A model generated the notes under the pieces. That model searched no databases. It was not told where the DNA came from and worked only from the letters and a program-made list of their open reading frames with translations. The position numbers were made by a program, and so were the translations under genes. Below, in pieces: positions 12,128 through 21,687 of a stretch of 64,000 nucleotides of DNA. The stretch is from contig CAWDUI010000047.1 in the NCBI GenBank assembly GCA_963805445.1, positions 310,001 through 374,000 on the forward strand, read 5' to 3'. The number at the start of each line of letters is the position of its first letter. The stretch's first letter is position 1. This DNA is from JAENVT01 sp963805445. GTDB lineage: Bacteria; Actinomycetota; Acidimicrobiia; Acidimicrobiales; Ilumatobacteraceae.

Positions 12128-12844
12128 TCACGCCCGGAAGTCGGGGTGGCCGACTTCGGGCCGCAGACGGTTGGTGTCGACCTTGATGCCGGGACCCATG
12201 GTCGACGACACCGAGATCTTCTTGAGATAGCGACCCTTGGCCGAGGCCGGCTTGGCACGCTGCAACTCGTCGAGGACGGCGCGGAAGTTTCGCTCGAGGG
12301 CGGCCGGCTCGAAGCTCGACTTGCCGATCGTGACGTGCACGTTGCCGTAGCGGTCGGTGCGGTACTCGACCTTGCCGCCCTTGAACTCGGCGACAGCCCG
12401 GCCGACGTCTTGGGTGACGGTGCCGGTCTTCGGGTTCGGCATCAGACCACGAGGGCCGAGCACGCGCCCGAGGCGACCGACCAGCGGCATCATGTCGGGC
12501 GTGGCGATGGCCAGATCGAAGTCCATGTTGCCCTTCTGGATCGCCTCGGCCAGGTCGTCGGCACCGACGATGTCGGCGCCGGCGTCACGGGCTTCCTGTG
12601 CGGCTTCGCCCGAGGCGAACACGGCGACCCGGATGGTCTTGCCGGTGCCCTCCGGGAGGGCCACGGTGCCACGGACCATCTGATCGGCCTTGCGTGGGTC
12701 GACGCCGAGGCGGATCGCAACATCGACTCCCTCGTCGAACGTCGCCTTGGCCAGGCTCTTGGCCAGCGTCACGGCCTCGGTCGGCGTGAACAGCTGGTCC
12801 CGGTCAAAGGCCTTGACGGAATCTGCGAACTTCTTTCCTGACAT
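12128..12844 (-). CDS. rplA: 50S ribosomal protein L1
   Basis: Large-subunit protein of the L1 stalk and, in many bacteria, translational repressor of rplKA. 238 residues. Conserved parts are GVDPRKADQMVRGTVALP, the central KGNMDFDLAIATPDMM, and GRVLGPRGLMPNPKTGTVT, with the typical ending SSTMGPGIKVDTNRLR. It follows rplK by 63 bp and is read leftward. Confidence 0.97.
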   Translation of the reverse strand: MSGKKFADSVKAFDRDQLFTPTEAVTLAKSLAKATFDEGVDVAIRLGVDPRKADQMVRGTVALPEGTGKTIRVAVFASGEAAQEARDAGADIVGADDLAEAIQKGNMDFDLAIATPDMMPLVGRLGRVLGPRGLMPNPKTGTVTQDVGRAVAEFKGGKVEYRTDRYGNVHVTIGKSSFEPAALERNFRAVLDELQRAKPASAKGRYLKKISVSSTMGPGIKVDTNRLRPEVGHPDFRA

Positions 12845-12907
12845 TGTCTGTCTCCCTCGGTGATAGCGCCGCCGGGCGAGGTCGTCCCGGTCGAGCGGTT
12901 GGTGTGG

Positions 12908-13333
12908 TTAGGAAACCTTGAGGCCCATCGAACGGGCGGTGCCGCGGATCTGCTGCTTGGCAGCTTCCAGGTCGTAGGCATTGAGGTCTTGCATCTTGAT
13001 CTTGGCGACCTCTTCGATGTCGGCCTCGGTGACGGTGCCGACGATCGTCTTGCCCGGCTCGGTCGAGCCCTTGGCCAAGCCGGCCTTCTGGCGCAGCAGC
13101 ACCGGCGCCGGCGGCGTCTTCAAGATGAAGGTGAACGTGCGGTCTTCGAAGATGGTGATCTCGACCGGGATGATCGTGCCGACCTGGGACTCGGTGGCCG
13201 CGTTGTACTGCTTGACGAAGTCCATGATGCCCACACCGTGCGGCCCGAGCGCCGTACCGACGGGCGGGGCCGGGGTGGCCTTGCCCGCGGGGATCTGGAT
13301 CTTGACGATCGCGCTGACCTTCTTCTTTGCCAT
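12908..13333 (-). CDS. rplK: 50S ribosomal protein L11
   Basis: Protein of the GTPase-associated centre, binding 23S rRNA and needed for factor and RelA stimulation. 141 residues, the standard length. The N-terminus has the proline-rich IPAGKATPAPPVGTALGPHG signature, the middle has EITIFEDRTFTFILKTPPAPVLL, and the end is RGTARSMGLKVS. It follows nusG by 51 bp in the same operon. Confidence 0.97.
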   Translation of the reverse strand: MAKKKVSAIVKIQIPAGKATPAPPVGTALGPHGVGIMDFVKQYNAATESQVGTIIPVEITIFEDRTFTFILKTPPAPVLLRQKAGLAKGSTEPGKTIVGTVTEADIEEVAKIKMQDLNAYDLEAAKQQIRGTARSMGLKVS

Positions 13334-13384
13334 GACTGATTTTCCTGCCTAATTCTTGGGTGTGATTCGAGCGTGTGCTGCGGG

Positions 13385-14173
13385 TTACAGCTTGGAGACC
13401 TGGCTGAAATCCATCTCCACCAAGGTCTCGCGACCGAAGATGTTGACGAGGACCTTGAGCTTCATGTGGTCTGCGTTGATCTCTGCGATCGTGCCGGCGA
13501 AGTCGGCGAACGGGCCTTCCTTCACACGTACGCTCTCGCCGACCTCGTAGTCGAGCTTGGGCTTCTTGCGGTTCGGCAGACCGCCCGTGCCGTCACCCTT
13601 GGCGGCCAGGAACGTCTGCACCTCGCGGCGCGACAGCGGCGTGGGCTTCTGGCCCTGCTTGTTCTGGCCGACGAAGCCGGTGACACCGGGCGTGTTGCGA
13701 ATGCAGTACCAGCTGTTGTCGTCCATGATGCAACGAACCAGCAGATAGCCCGGGAAGACCTTCTTCTGCACGGTCTGCTTCCGACCGTTCTTGAACTCGT
13801 CGACTTCCTCCATCGGGATGACGACTTCGAAGATCTTGTCCTCCATGTTCATGCTCTGGATACGAGCATGCAGGTTGGCGGTGACCTTCTTCTCGTATCC
13901 CGACTGGGTGTGCACGACGTACCAGGCGCCCGGCCGGGTCCACGGGTCGTCGATGATCTCTTCTTCGACGGCGGTGTCGTCGCCGGCCTCGCCGTCGGGA
14001 TGGTCGGCGTCAGCCTCGGCCGACAGATCGAACGAGGCATCGACGGTGTCGTCGGTGTCTTCGGTCTCCGTGGTCTCAACCACCGCCGTCGGCGCGTCGG
14101 CAGGGTCTTCGATGGCACGCTCCTCGAGAGGAGTGGCTTCTGGATCAGTTTGGGTGAGCAGGTCGTCGTTCAT
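13385..14173 (-). CDS. nusG: Transcription termination/antitermination protein NusG
   Basis: Transcription elongation factor that links RNA polymerase to Rho or the ribosome. 262 residues from ATG 14173, two bases after the secE stop, so this start is favoured by operon spacing although the frame is open further upstream. Residues 1-75 are an acidic, low-complexity extension (ETTETEDTDDTVDASFDL), as in other actinobacterial NusG. The NGN domain starts with AWYVVHTQSGYEKKV and contains KVFPGYLLVRCIMDDNSWY. The C-terminal KOW domain has VKEGPFADFAGTIAEIN and the usual LVEMDFSQV ending. Confidence 0.96.
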   Translation of the reverse strand: MNDDLLTQTDPEATPLEERAIEDPADAPTAVVETTETEDTDDTVDASFDLSAEADADHPDGEAGDDTAVEEEIIDDPWTRPGAWYVVHTQSGYEKKVTANLHARIQSMNMEDKIFEVVIPMEEVDEFKNGRKQTVQKKVFPGYLLVRCIMDDNSWYCIRNTPGVTGFVGQNKQGQKPTPLSRREVQTFLAAKGDGTGGLPNRKKPKLDYEVGESVRVKEGPFADFAGTIAEINADHMKLKVLVNIFGRETLVEMDFSQVSKL

Positions 14174-14175
14174 GA

Positions 14176-14475
14176 TCAGTTGTCGTACAGCCAGCCCGAC
14201 AGCACGCCGAAGAGCGAGTCGAGGCCGAAGATGAACATGGTGTAGATGATGACCGTGGTGAGCACGATCAGCGAGAAACGGCGAACCTCTGGCCACTTGG
14301 GCCAGGCGACTTTGCGCATTTCATCGCGAACTTCACGGAGGTACTGGGCCGGGGTGGTGCGTTCCTTGCGACGGACCTGCGGCGCCGGGGCGCGAGCCGG
14401 CCTGCCCTGGTCGTCAAGCGCGCCCATCTTCTTCAGCGAACGCTTTTGCTCTCGGTTGAGGTCATCCAATGACAT
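14176..14475 (-). CDS. secE: Preprotein translocase subunit SecE
   Basis: Small essential membrane subunit of the SecYEG channel, 99 residues. The first ~50 residues are charged and cytoplasmic. The conserved amphipathic segment EVRDEMRKVAWPKWPEV is followed by a single membrane helix (LIVLTTVIIYTMFIFGLDSLFG). It is the first protein gene after tRNA-Trp and is coupled to nusG by a 2-bp gap, the widespread secE-nusG arrangement. Confidence 0.95.
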   Translation of the reverse strand: MSLDDLNREQKRSLKKMGALDDQGRPARAPAPQVRRKERTTPAQYLREVRDEMRKVAWPKWPEVRRFSLIVLTTVIIYTMFIFGLDSLFGVLSGWLYDN

Positions 14476-14499
14476 TGATTGCTCCCATAGGGATGTGGG

Positions 14500-14572
14500 C
14501 AGGGCAGGAGGGACTCGAACCCCCGACCGTCGGTTTTGGAGACCGATGCTCTACCAACTGAGCTACTGCCCT
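14500..14572 (-). tRNA. tRNA-Trp (CCA anticodon)
   Basis: A 73-nt cloverleaf with acceptor arms AGGGCAG/CTGCCCT, the D-loop AGCTCAGTTGGTAGAGCA, anticodon stem-loop CGGTCTCCAAAACCG with anticodon CCA, and T-loop GGTTCGAGTCC. The discriminator is G. The 3' CCA is not fully encoded. It sits 25 bp before secE, the conserved trpT-secE linkage. Confidence 0.95.
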
Positions 14573-14583
14573 CGGAAGGGCGA

Positions 14584-14599
14584 CTGGTAACGCTACCAG
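14584..14599 (-). terminator. Small hairpin between rpmG and tRNA-Trp
   Basis: A 6-bp stem with a 4-nt loop (CTGGTA...TACCAG) lies in the 60-bp spacer after the rpmG stop and before tRNA-Trp. It could be a weak terminator or an RNA-processing signal. There is no T-run. Confidence 0.3.
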
Positions 14600-14632
14600 C
14601 CACCCCACGAGGTTCGACCCGCGGCCAGCGGG

Positions 14633-14797
14633 TTAACGGGTCTCTTTGTGTGTCGTGTGCCGACGATCGTTGGAGCAGTACTTCTTCATCTCCAAGCGCT
14701 CACGATCGTTGACCTTGGACTTCATCGTGATGTAGTTGCGCCGCTTGCACTCGGTGCACTCGAGGGTGATCTTCACCCTCTTGTCGTTTCTGGCCAT
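14633..14797 (-). CDS. rpmG: 50S ribosomal protein L33
   Basis: 54-residue ribosomal protein found by direct translation: ATG 14797 gives MARNDKRVKITLECTECK, later RRNYITMKSK and the ending KKYCSNDRRHTTHKETR, then TAA. The zinc-ribbon pair CTEC near the N-terminus is present. Of the second pair only a single Cys is kept (KKYCSNDRRH), so it is a partly degenerate zinc form. It sits between tuf and tRNA-Trp, read leftward, as in many bacteria where rpmG precedes secE. Confidence 0.95.
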   Translation of the reverse strand: MARNDKRVKITLECTECKRRNYITMKSKVNDRERLEMKKYCSNDRRHTTHKETR

Positions 14798-14849
14798 TGG
14801 GCCGGCTCCTTGTTCTGATCGCTATCTGCGAAATTGCTCGATGATTCGG

Positions 14850-16036
14850 TTACTTGGTGATCTTGGTGACGCGGCCGGCGCCGACGGTACGGCCACCCTC
14901 ACGGATCGCGAACCGGAGTCCCTCATCCATCGCGATCGGCTTACCCAACTCCACCGTGATCGCCACATTGTCACCCGGCATCACCATCTCCGTACCCTCC
15001 GGCAACTGAATCGTCCCCGTCACATCCGTCGTCCGAAAAAAGAACTGCGGACGATAATTGTTGAAGAACGGCTTATGACGCCCACCCTCCGACGCCGACA
15101 ACACATACACCTGACCCTCAAAATTCGTGTGCGGCGTAATGCTGCCCGGCTTGCAGAGAACTTGCCCACGCTCCACATCCTCCTTCTTCGTCCCCCGCAA
15201 CAAGTGCACCAATGTTGTCACCCGCCTGACCCTGATCCAAGATCTTGCGGAACATCTCCACACCCGTACACACCGTCTTTTGAGTCGTCTTCAACCCAAC
15301 GATCTCCAAATCGTCACCCGTGTGCACCTTGCCCTGCTCCACCTTGCCCGTCACCACCGTCCCACGACCCGTAATCGTGAACACATCCTCAATCGGCATC
15401 AAGAACGGCTTATCCAACTCACGCACCGGCTCCGGAATCGACGCATCACACGCATCCATCAACGCCATGATCTGGTCCTGCCACTTCTCATCCCCCTCCA
15501 GACGCCTTCAGAGCAGACACACGAACCACCGGAGCATCATCACCCGGGAACTCATACTCATTCAACAACTCACGAACCTCGAGCTCCACCAACTCGAGCA
15601 ACTCCTCATCATCCACCGCGTCCGACTTGTTCAACGCCACCACGATGTACGGCACCCCCACCTGACGAGCCAACAACACATGCTCACGCGTCTGCGGCAT
15701 CGGACCATCCGTCGCCGCAACCACCAAAATCGCCCCATCCACCTGCGCAGCACCCGTAATCATGTTCTTGATGTAATCCGCATGACCCGGCATATCCACA
15801 TGCGCATAATGACGATTCGCCGTCTCATACTCGATATGCGCAATCGAGATCGTAATCCCACGCGCCTTCTCCTCCGGCGCCTTATCAATCTGATCAAACG
15901 GCGTGTACTGCGCCAACCCCTTCCCCGCCAACGTCTTCGAAATCGCCGCAGTCAACGTCGTCTTCCCATGGTCAATATGACCCATCGTCCCAATATTCAC
16001 ATGCGGCTTCGTCCGCTCGAATTTTGCCTTGCTCAT
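14850..16036 (-). CDS. tuf: Elongation factor Tu, with two single-base frame breaks
   Basis: GTPase that delivers aminoacyl-tRNA to the ribosome. The three frame segments together give a complete EF-Tu. It starts MSKAKFERTKPHVNIGTMGH and has the G motifs GHIDHGKTTL, DMPGHADYI (DxPGH) and NKSD. Domain 2 has GRGTVVTGKVEQG, and domain 3 ends GGRTVGAGRVTKITK. The frame breaks near 15494 (one extra base in the KALEGDEKW region) and again near 15205 (one extra base in GALLRGTKKEDV). The second insertion does not restore the first. Since the gene is normally essential, I favour sequence error, unless another tuf exists. Codons over roughly 14960-16000 prefer T/G endings (GAT, CAT, ATT, GGG, TTG), unlike the C/G-ending neighbours, whereas the last ~25 codons look native. 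Confidence 0.9.
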
Positions 16037-16100
16037 GGGAGACCCTCTCCTGTGGTGTCTTGATTCCAGTGATACTTGTGTTATTGATGTTCGTTGTTTG

Positions 16101-16174
16101 TAGCGGCGATCGGTCTCGAACCGATGACCTTCCGATTATGAGCCGGATGCTCTGACCAACTGAGCTACGCCGCC
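16101..16174 (-). tRNA. tRNA-Met (CAT anticodon, elongator type)
   Basis: A 74-nt cloverleaf with acceptor GGCGGCG/CGCCGCT, D-arm AGCTCAGTTGGTCAGAGC, anticodon loop CTCATAA (anticodon CAT), T-loop GGTTCGAGACC and discriminator A. The sequence resembles elongator Met tRNAs. A tRNA-Ile2 with a modified C34 also has CAT and cannot be excluded by eye. It precedes tuf by 64 bp on the same strand. Confidence 0.9.
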
Positions 16175-16228
16175 AGGGCTTTGCCGAACCGGTACCGCCT
16201 GCCCGAGGGCAGCCGGACCGTCTGGTCG

Positions 16229-16301
16229 AGCCCTCTGTGGGAATCGAACCCACGACCTACGCCTTACCATGGCGTTGCTCTACCGACTGAGCTAAAAGGG
16301 C
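16229..16301 (-). tRNA. tRNA-Thr (GGT anticodon)
   Basis: A 73-nt cloverleaf with acceptor GCCCTTT/AGAGGGC, D-arm AGCTCAGTCGGTAGAGCA, anticodon stem ACGCC/GGCGT around ATGGTAA (anticodon GGT), and T-loop GGTTCGATTCC. It is the first gene of the leftward tRNA-Thr, tRNA-Met, tuf group. A TATGCT hexamer at 16346-16341 is a possible -10 box, though no good -35 is seen. Confidence 0.94.
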
Positions 16302-16407
16302 GATCGCTGACGCGCGGGTTCTACCGCAAGCCAGCCGAGAAGCATAGCGCCCCCTGCGGGGCATCTACCACGGGATTCTCCTGCTTTCGGCACTACGCTC
16401 GGCCGCC

Positions 16408-16929
16408 GTGAGCGAGGGCCGGATCCAATCGATCAGCCTGCGATTGGCGTCGTCGGGGGATGCGGAGCAGATCCGCCAGATCTACAACTACGAGGTCTCC
16501 AACACCACGGCGACGTTCGATCTCGTGCCGAGGTCACTCGAGGATCAGCAACAGTGGCTCGCCGACCGCAACGGGGCCTTCGCGGCGATCGTGGCGATCG
16601 ACCCGGCAGACCGGCACGGCGACGTGGTCGGCTTCGGCTCGCTGTCGCCGTACAAGGAGCGGGCCGCCTACCGCACCAGCGTCGAGGACTCGGTCTACGT
16701 GCGCCGAGACCGCAACGGCCAAGGCATCGGCAAGTTGATCGTCACCGAACTGCTGCGAGTCGGATCGGTCTCGGGGTTCCACGCCGTCTTTGCCCGCATC
16801 TCGGCGGCCAGCGCCGCGTCGATCGCCCTGCACAGATCGTGCGGCTTCGAGTTGGTGGGGATCGAGCGCGAGGTCGGCCGCAAGTTCAACAAGTGGCTCG
16901 ACGTCGCCCTCATGCAAGCCCTCCTCTGA
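16408..16929 (+). CDS. GNAT N-acetyltransferase, phosphinothricin acetyltransferase-like
   Basis: Single-domain acetyltransferase, 173 residues from GTG 16408. The profile is that of the Pat/YncA group: IRLA-type beginning (ISLRLASSGDAEQIRQIYNYEV), NTTATFD, a loop of conserved GFGSLSPYKERAAYRTSVEDSVYV, then the acetyl-CoA motif RRDRNGQGIGKLIV and HRSCGFELVG. These enzymes acetylate amino-acid-like substrates, either the herbicide phosphinothricin or methionine sulfone/sulfoximine. The native substrate here is unknown. It is divergent from the tRNA-Thr/tuf group and convergent with the ABC-F gene. Confidence 0.85.
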   Translation: MSEGRIQSISLRLASSGDAEQIRQIYNYEVSNTTATFDLVPRSLEDQQQWLADRNGAFAAIVAIDPADRHGDVVGFGSLSPYKERAAYRTSVEDSVYVRRDRNGQGIGKLIVTELLRVGSVSGFHAVFARISAASAASIALHRSCGFELVGIEREVGRKFNKWLDVALMQALL

Positions 16930-17036
16930 CCCTGGTCGGGCGCGTTATCGGAAGGCTCGGTACTCACAGCGCACCCAACCCGGTGACGCGGGTTCGATTC
17001 GGGTACCGGCAGTACCGATCTCGCGCCCGACCGCGG
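16930..17036. repeat. Intergenic palindromic repeat pair, locus B
   Basis: The forward copy begins at the base after the GNAT stop (CCCTGGTCGGGCGCG, then CGGTACTCAC to 16968). The inverted copy is at 17001-17036 and reads on the minus strand as GGTCGGGCGCGAGATCGGTA with the TACTGCCGGTACC hairpin. It exactly fills the gap between two convergent stops, as at locus A. Confidence 0.7.
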
Positions 17037-17046
17037 GGCAGCCGGG

Positions 17047-18813
<1,767 letters not shown>

Positions 18814-18840
18814 GGGAAGTGTGTGCTCGAGAAAAGTGCA

Positions 18841-18870
18841 ATCGCCAGGCCCCGGTGGGGACCTGGCGAT
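18841..18870 (-). terminator. Intrinsic terminator after tRNA-Tyr
   Basis: A stem of ATCGCCAGG plus CCCC pairs with GGGG and CCTGGCGAT, with one bulged base. On the minus strand it is followed by TTGCACTTTT, a partial T-run. It lies six bases after the tRNA-Tyr CCA end and upstream of the ABC-F gene. Confidence 0.7.
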
Positions 18871-18875
18871 TCAGG

Positions 18876-18961
18876 TGGTGGGCCGGGAAGGATTCGAACC
18901 TCCGTAGGACTATGCCAGTTGATTTACAGTCAACCCCCTTTGGCCACTCGGGTACCGACCC
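18876..18961 (-). tRNA. tRNA-Tyr (GTA anticodon) with encoded CCA
   Basis: Class II tRNA with acceptor GGGTCGG/CCGGCCC, anticodon stem-loop TTGACTGTAAATCAA (anticodon GTA), a long variable arm (CTGGCATAGTCCTAC region) and T-loop GGTTCGAATCC. The discriminator A is followed by an encoded CCA at 18878-18876. Confidence 0.95.
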
Positions 18962-18991
18962 ATCTGCGGGAATCGAGGCTAGCGGCCCAAC

Positions 18992-18997
18992 TAGTCT
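18992..18997 (+). promoter_or_regulatory. -10 box for probably leaderless yajQ mRNA
   Basis: TAGTCT ends seven bases before the ATG of the YajQ gene, placing transcription start at about the A of the start codon. There is no Shine-Dalgarno sequence in between and no convincing -35. This fits a leaderless transcript, which is common in actinobacteria. Confidence 0.45.
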
Positions 18998-19003
18998 GAC
19001 GAC

Positions 19004-19492
19004 ATGCCCAGCTTTGATGTTGTCTCCGAGGTCGACCGGCAAGAGTTGCGGAACGCGATCGATCAGGCCCAGCGCGAAATCGCCACACGGTACGACTTCA
19101 AGAACACCGACTCGTCGATCGATCAGAACGAGCTCATCCTCACCCTTCGCACCCAGAGCGAGGATCGCTTGACAGCACTGCGGACCGTCATCGAAGAGAA
19201 GCTGGTGAAGCGGGGCGTGTCATTGAAAGGCCTCGACTACGGCAAGATCGAAGAAGCGACGCACAACAGCGTGCGTCAGGTCCTGACCATCGCCGTCGGC
19301 ATCTCGTCCGACAAGGCCCGCGAGATCAACCGGATGATCAAGGAGAAGGGGCCCAAGGGGGTCAGCAGCCAGACGCAGGGCGACACCGTGCGGGTCACCG
19401 GCAAGAAGCGCGACGATCTCCAGAGCATCATCACCACGCTGAAGGGCGCCGATCTCGGCATCCCCCTGCAGTTCCAGAACTTCCGCGACTAG
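19004..19492 (+). CDS. YajQ family nucleotide-binding protein
   Basis: Small cytoplasmic protein of the YajQ/DUF520 family, 162 residues, full length. In other bacteria it binds nucleotides, including cyclic di-GMP in Xanthomonas. Conserved segments are MPSFDVVSEVDRQELRNAID, TRYDFKNT, DRLTALRTVIEEKLVKRGV, the centre EINRMIKEKGPKGV, and the ending ADLGIPLQFQNFRD. It overlaps the stop of the convergent downstream gene by 4 bp. Confidence 0.93.
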   Translation: MPSFDVVSEVDRQELRNAIDQAQREIATRYDFKNTDSSIDQNELILTLRTQSEDRLTALRTVIEEKLVKRGVSLKGLDYGKIEEATHNSVRQVLTIAVGISSDKAREINRMIKEKGPKGVSSQTQGDTVRVTGKKRDDLQSIITTLKGADLGIPLQFQNFRD

Positions 19493-21628
19493 GGCGTCGG
19501 CGTCGTGGCGGCTTCGGGTGCAGCGGCCACGCAACCGGCGGCCAGGTCGAGGTTCGCAGCGACGTACGCAGGCTGCCAGTCGACGGCCAGCACCGGCGCA
19601 TCGTCGGCTGGTGAGGTCAACACGACCCCCCGCTGACGGACGGCAGTGACCAGGCATGCCGGGTCGACCGTGGCACCGCCGGCCGCGCTGACGGCGGCCT
19701 GGACGAGCGCACGCTCGACCGCGGCACCGCCGAGAATGACAGGGACCTTTGGCGCGGCCTGGGCCGCTATGGCGGCGCCGGGGTCGCAAGCACGAATGGC
19801 GACGAGATTGCCCTCGACCGGCACGACGGTCGTGGTGGATTCCGCCGGCGCGGCGGCCGCCCAACCCTCGAACGCAGCGAGCAACAACGCTGCGCCGTCG
19901 GCGTCGTTGGCGGCGACCTTGGCATCGACACACTGATTGGCCGAGCCGGTCGACGTGAGGATCGAATCGCCGGTCCAGTGTGTTATTGCCGACCATGCTT
20001 GACCGTCGTCGATCCGGCTGGCCAGCACGTAGTACCAGAACATGATCCCCTGCGTCCCTGGTGGCGAGGCAATCGTCGCGGCCGGGCGACCGACATCGAG
20101 GAGGGAGTCATCGCTGGGCGTCGCCTTCTCGAGCGCGGCGATCCCGGCCGAGTCGCCGGCCATCGAGACGATGATCGGCCGAATTGCCGCACCGGCTCGA
20201 CCGGCGAGAGTCGCCGCATACTGCGATGGGGCGACCGTGTTGCCGTGACCCTGCACGAAGTCCAACAGCTCCTGGGCCAACAGTTCGGGGCTGTCGGTTG
20301 CTGCCAACGAGTTGGCCACGGCCAACGCATCGCCATCGATGGTCGCTCGAATCGCCAGTGCGGCAGCCGGGGTCGCTGTCGCCACTCGGGCGCCCCAATC
20401 GACTTGCTGGTCGAGCAGCGCCATCGTCATGGCGCGCTGCATGGCAAATCGATACAGGTGCGCGTGGGCCTGAAGGTCGTTGCTGACGTAGATGGTCTTG
20501 GTGGTCGGGTCGTAGAACGCCGGACTGTCGTTCAGTGCCTGGAGCCCGATCGCCTCGAAGTCGAGGTCGCCGTTCAGGATTCCGAGTGCACGCCACGTCG
20601 GCGCACGATCGGTGCCGCTGCCGATCGCTGATTCGGCGAGGCGCCTGGCGTAATCGGCCACCGGCAGCGGGGTGACGTCGACGGCTTGTTCGAACTCCAG
20701 ACCGCGTGCCGTTGCGACGGCGTCGGCCAGCGGCTTCAATTCGGCAGACCACGCCGGTGGGTGCAGCAGGTACTTCTTGGCGGCGAACGCGCCGCCCGCC
20801 AGGAGACCGAACAGGAGCACCAGCGTGACGAAGCTGCGGAACAGATGCCGCTTCGGCTTTCTCTTGCTCTTCTTCCGGACATTGGCCGGGGCGGCAACGG
20901 CAGCGACCATCGTCGTCGCCGGCCGTGGCGGGGCGACGTAGAACGATTCGGCAAGTACCGGCGCGTACACGCTCGGCACATACGTCACGACCGGCCCGGA
21001 CGGCGTGATCGGGGGGAGTTCGATCGGTGAGTCGTCGTCGATCAGATCGGGAACCGAAGCAAGCCGATTGACGACCGGCTCGACGACGGGCTCGACGACC
21101 GGAGGAGCCTCGACAACGGCCTCGACGACATTCGGCTCGAGGATCTCAGCAACGTCTTCGATCTCTATCGATCTCGACTTCGACCTCGTCCGGCGTCGTC
21201 GGCTCTCTTCGACGACGACCAGTGCGTTGGCGCTTTCATCGACCGCCGGTTCGACGGCGACATCATCGTCGGCAACGACCGCCACGACCGGCTCGGGCAC
21301 GGCGGGCGGGCGGCTCGAACGGCGCGGCCGATCGTGCTGGCGGCGGAGGAGGGACCCGACGCGGCGGCGGCAACGGGACGAGTGTTGCCGCACTCGGCGC
21401 GGACGACGCCGGCCGGTCGGGTACAACGTGCTCCCAGGTCAACTTGCGTATCGCCGGGCTGTCGAGGTTGGGAAGCGGCTCGTCGTCGTCTGCGACGGCC
21501 AACTTGGCACGAAGATCGAGACGGAAGTCCTTGGGCGTGAACACGGGCTCAGCAGCTTGCACGTCCGGCTCATCCGCCGAACGCGTCACCACAGCACCCG
21601 GCTGGCCCGCCAATTCCTCGTCCGTCAC
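19489..21628 (-). CDS. Membrane-anchored protein with Pro/Val-rich N-terminus and degenerate peptidase-like domain; one frame break
   Basis: About 713 codons if a break near 21300 is bridged. ATG 21628 begins MTDEELAGQPGAVVTRSADE, and a Pro-rich stretch (LPPPRRVPPPPPARS) leads to the break in a GCCC/CCCG tetranucleotide run. It then continues in the other frame as PAVPEPVVAVVADDD, a basic patch (RRRRTRSKSRS), Val/Glu/Pro-rich repeats (VVEAVVEAPPVVEPVVEPV), KKSKRKPKRHLF, one membrane helix (SFVTLVLLFGLLAGGAFAA) and a ~400-residue outer domain. The outer part has YDPTTKTIYVSNDLQ followed by AHLYRFAMQRAMTMALLDQ. This looks like a zinc-peptidase helix without the HExxH residues, so probably catalytically inactive. 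Function unknown. Confidence 0.7.
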
Positions 21629-21687
21629 CTACCGTCTATCGGCAGGTGGCCGCACAGCCTTAACAGCCAAAACAGCGACAGTGAGGC

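Noticed and set aside
14850..16036. Programmed frameshifting in tuf
   Set aside because: No slippery site is known in tuf. The two breaks are plain insertions, and similar indels occur in many other genes here.
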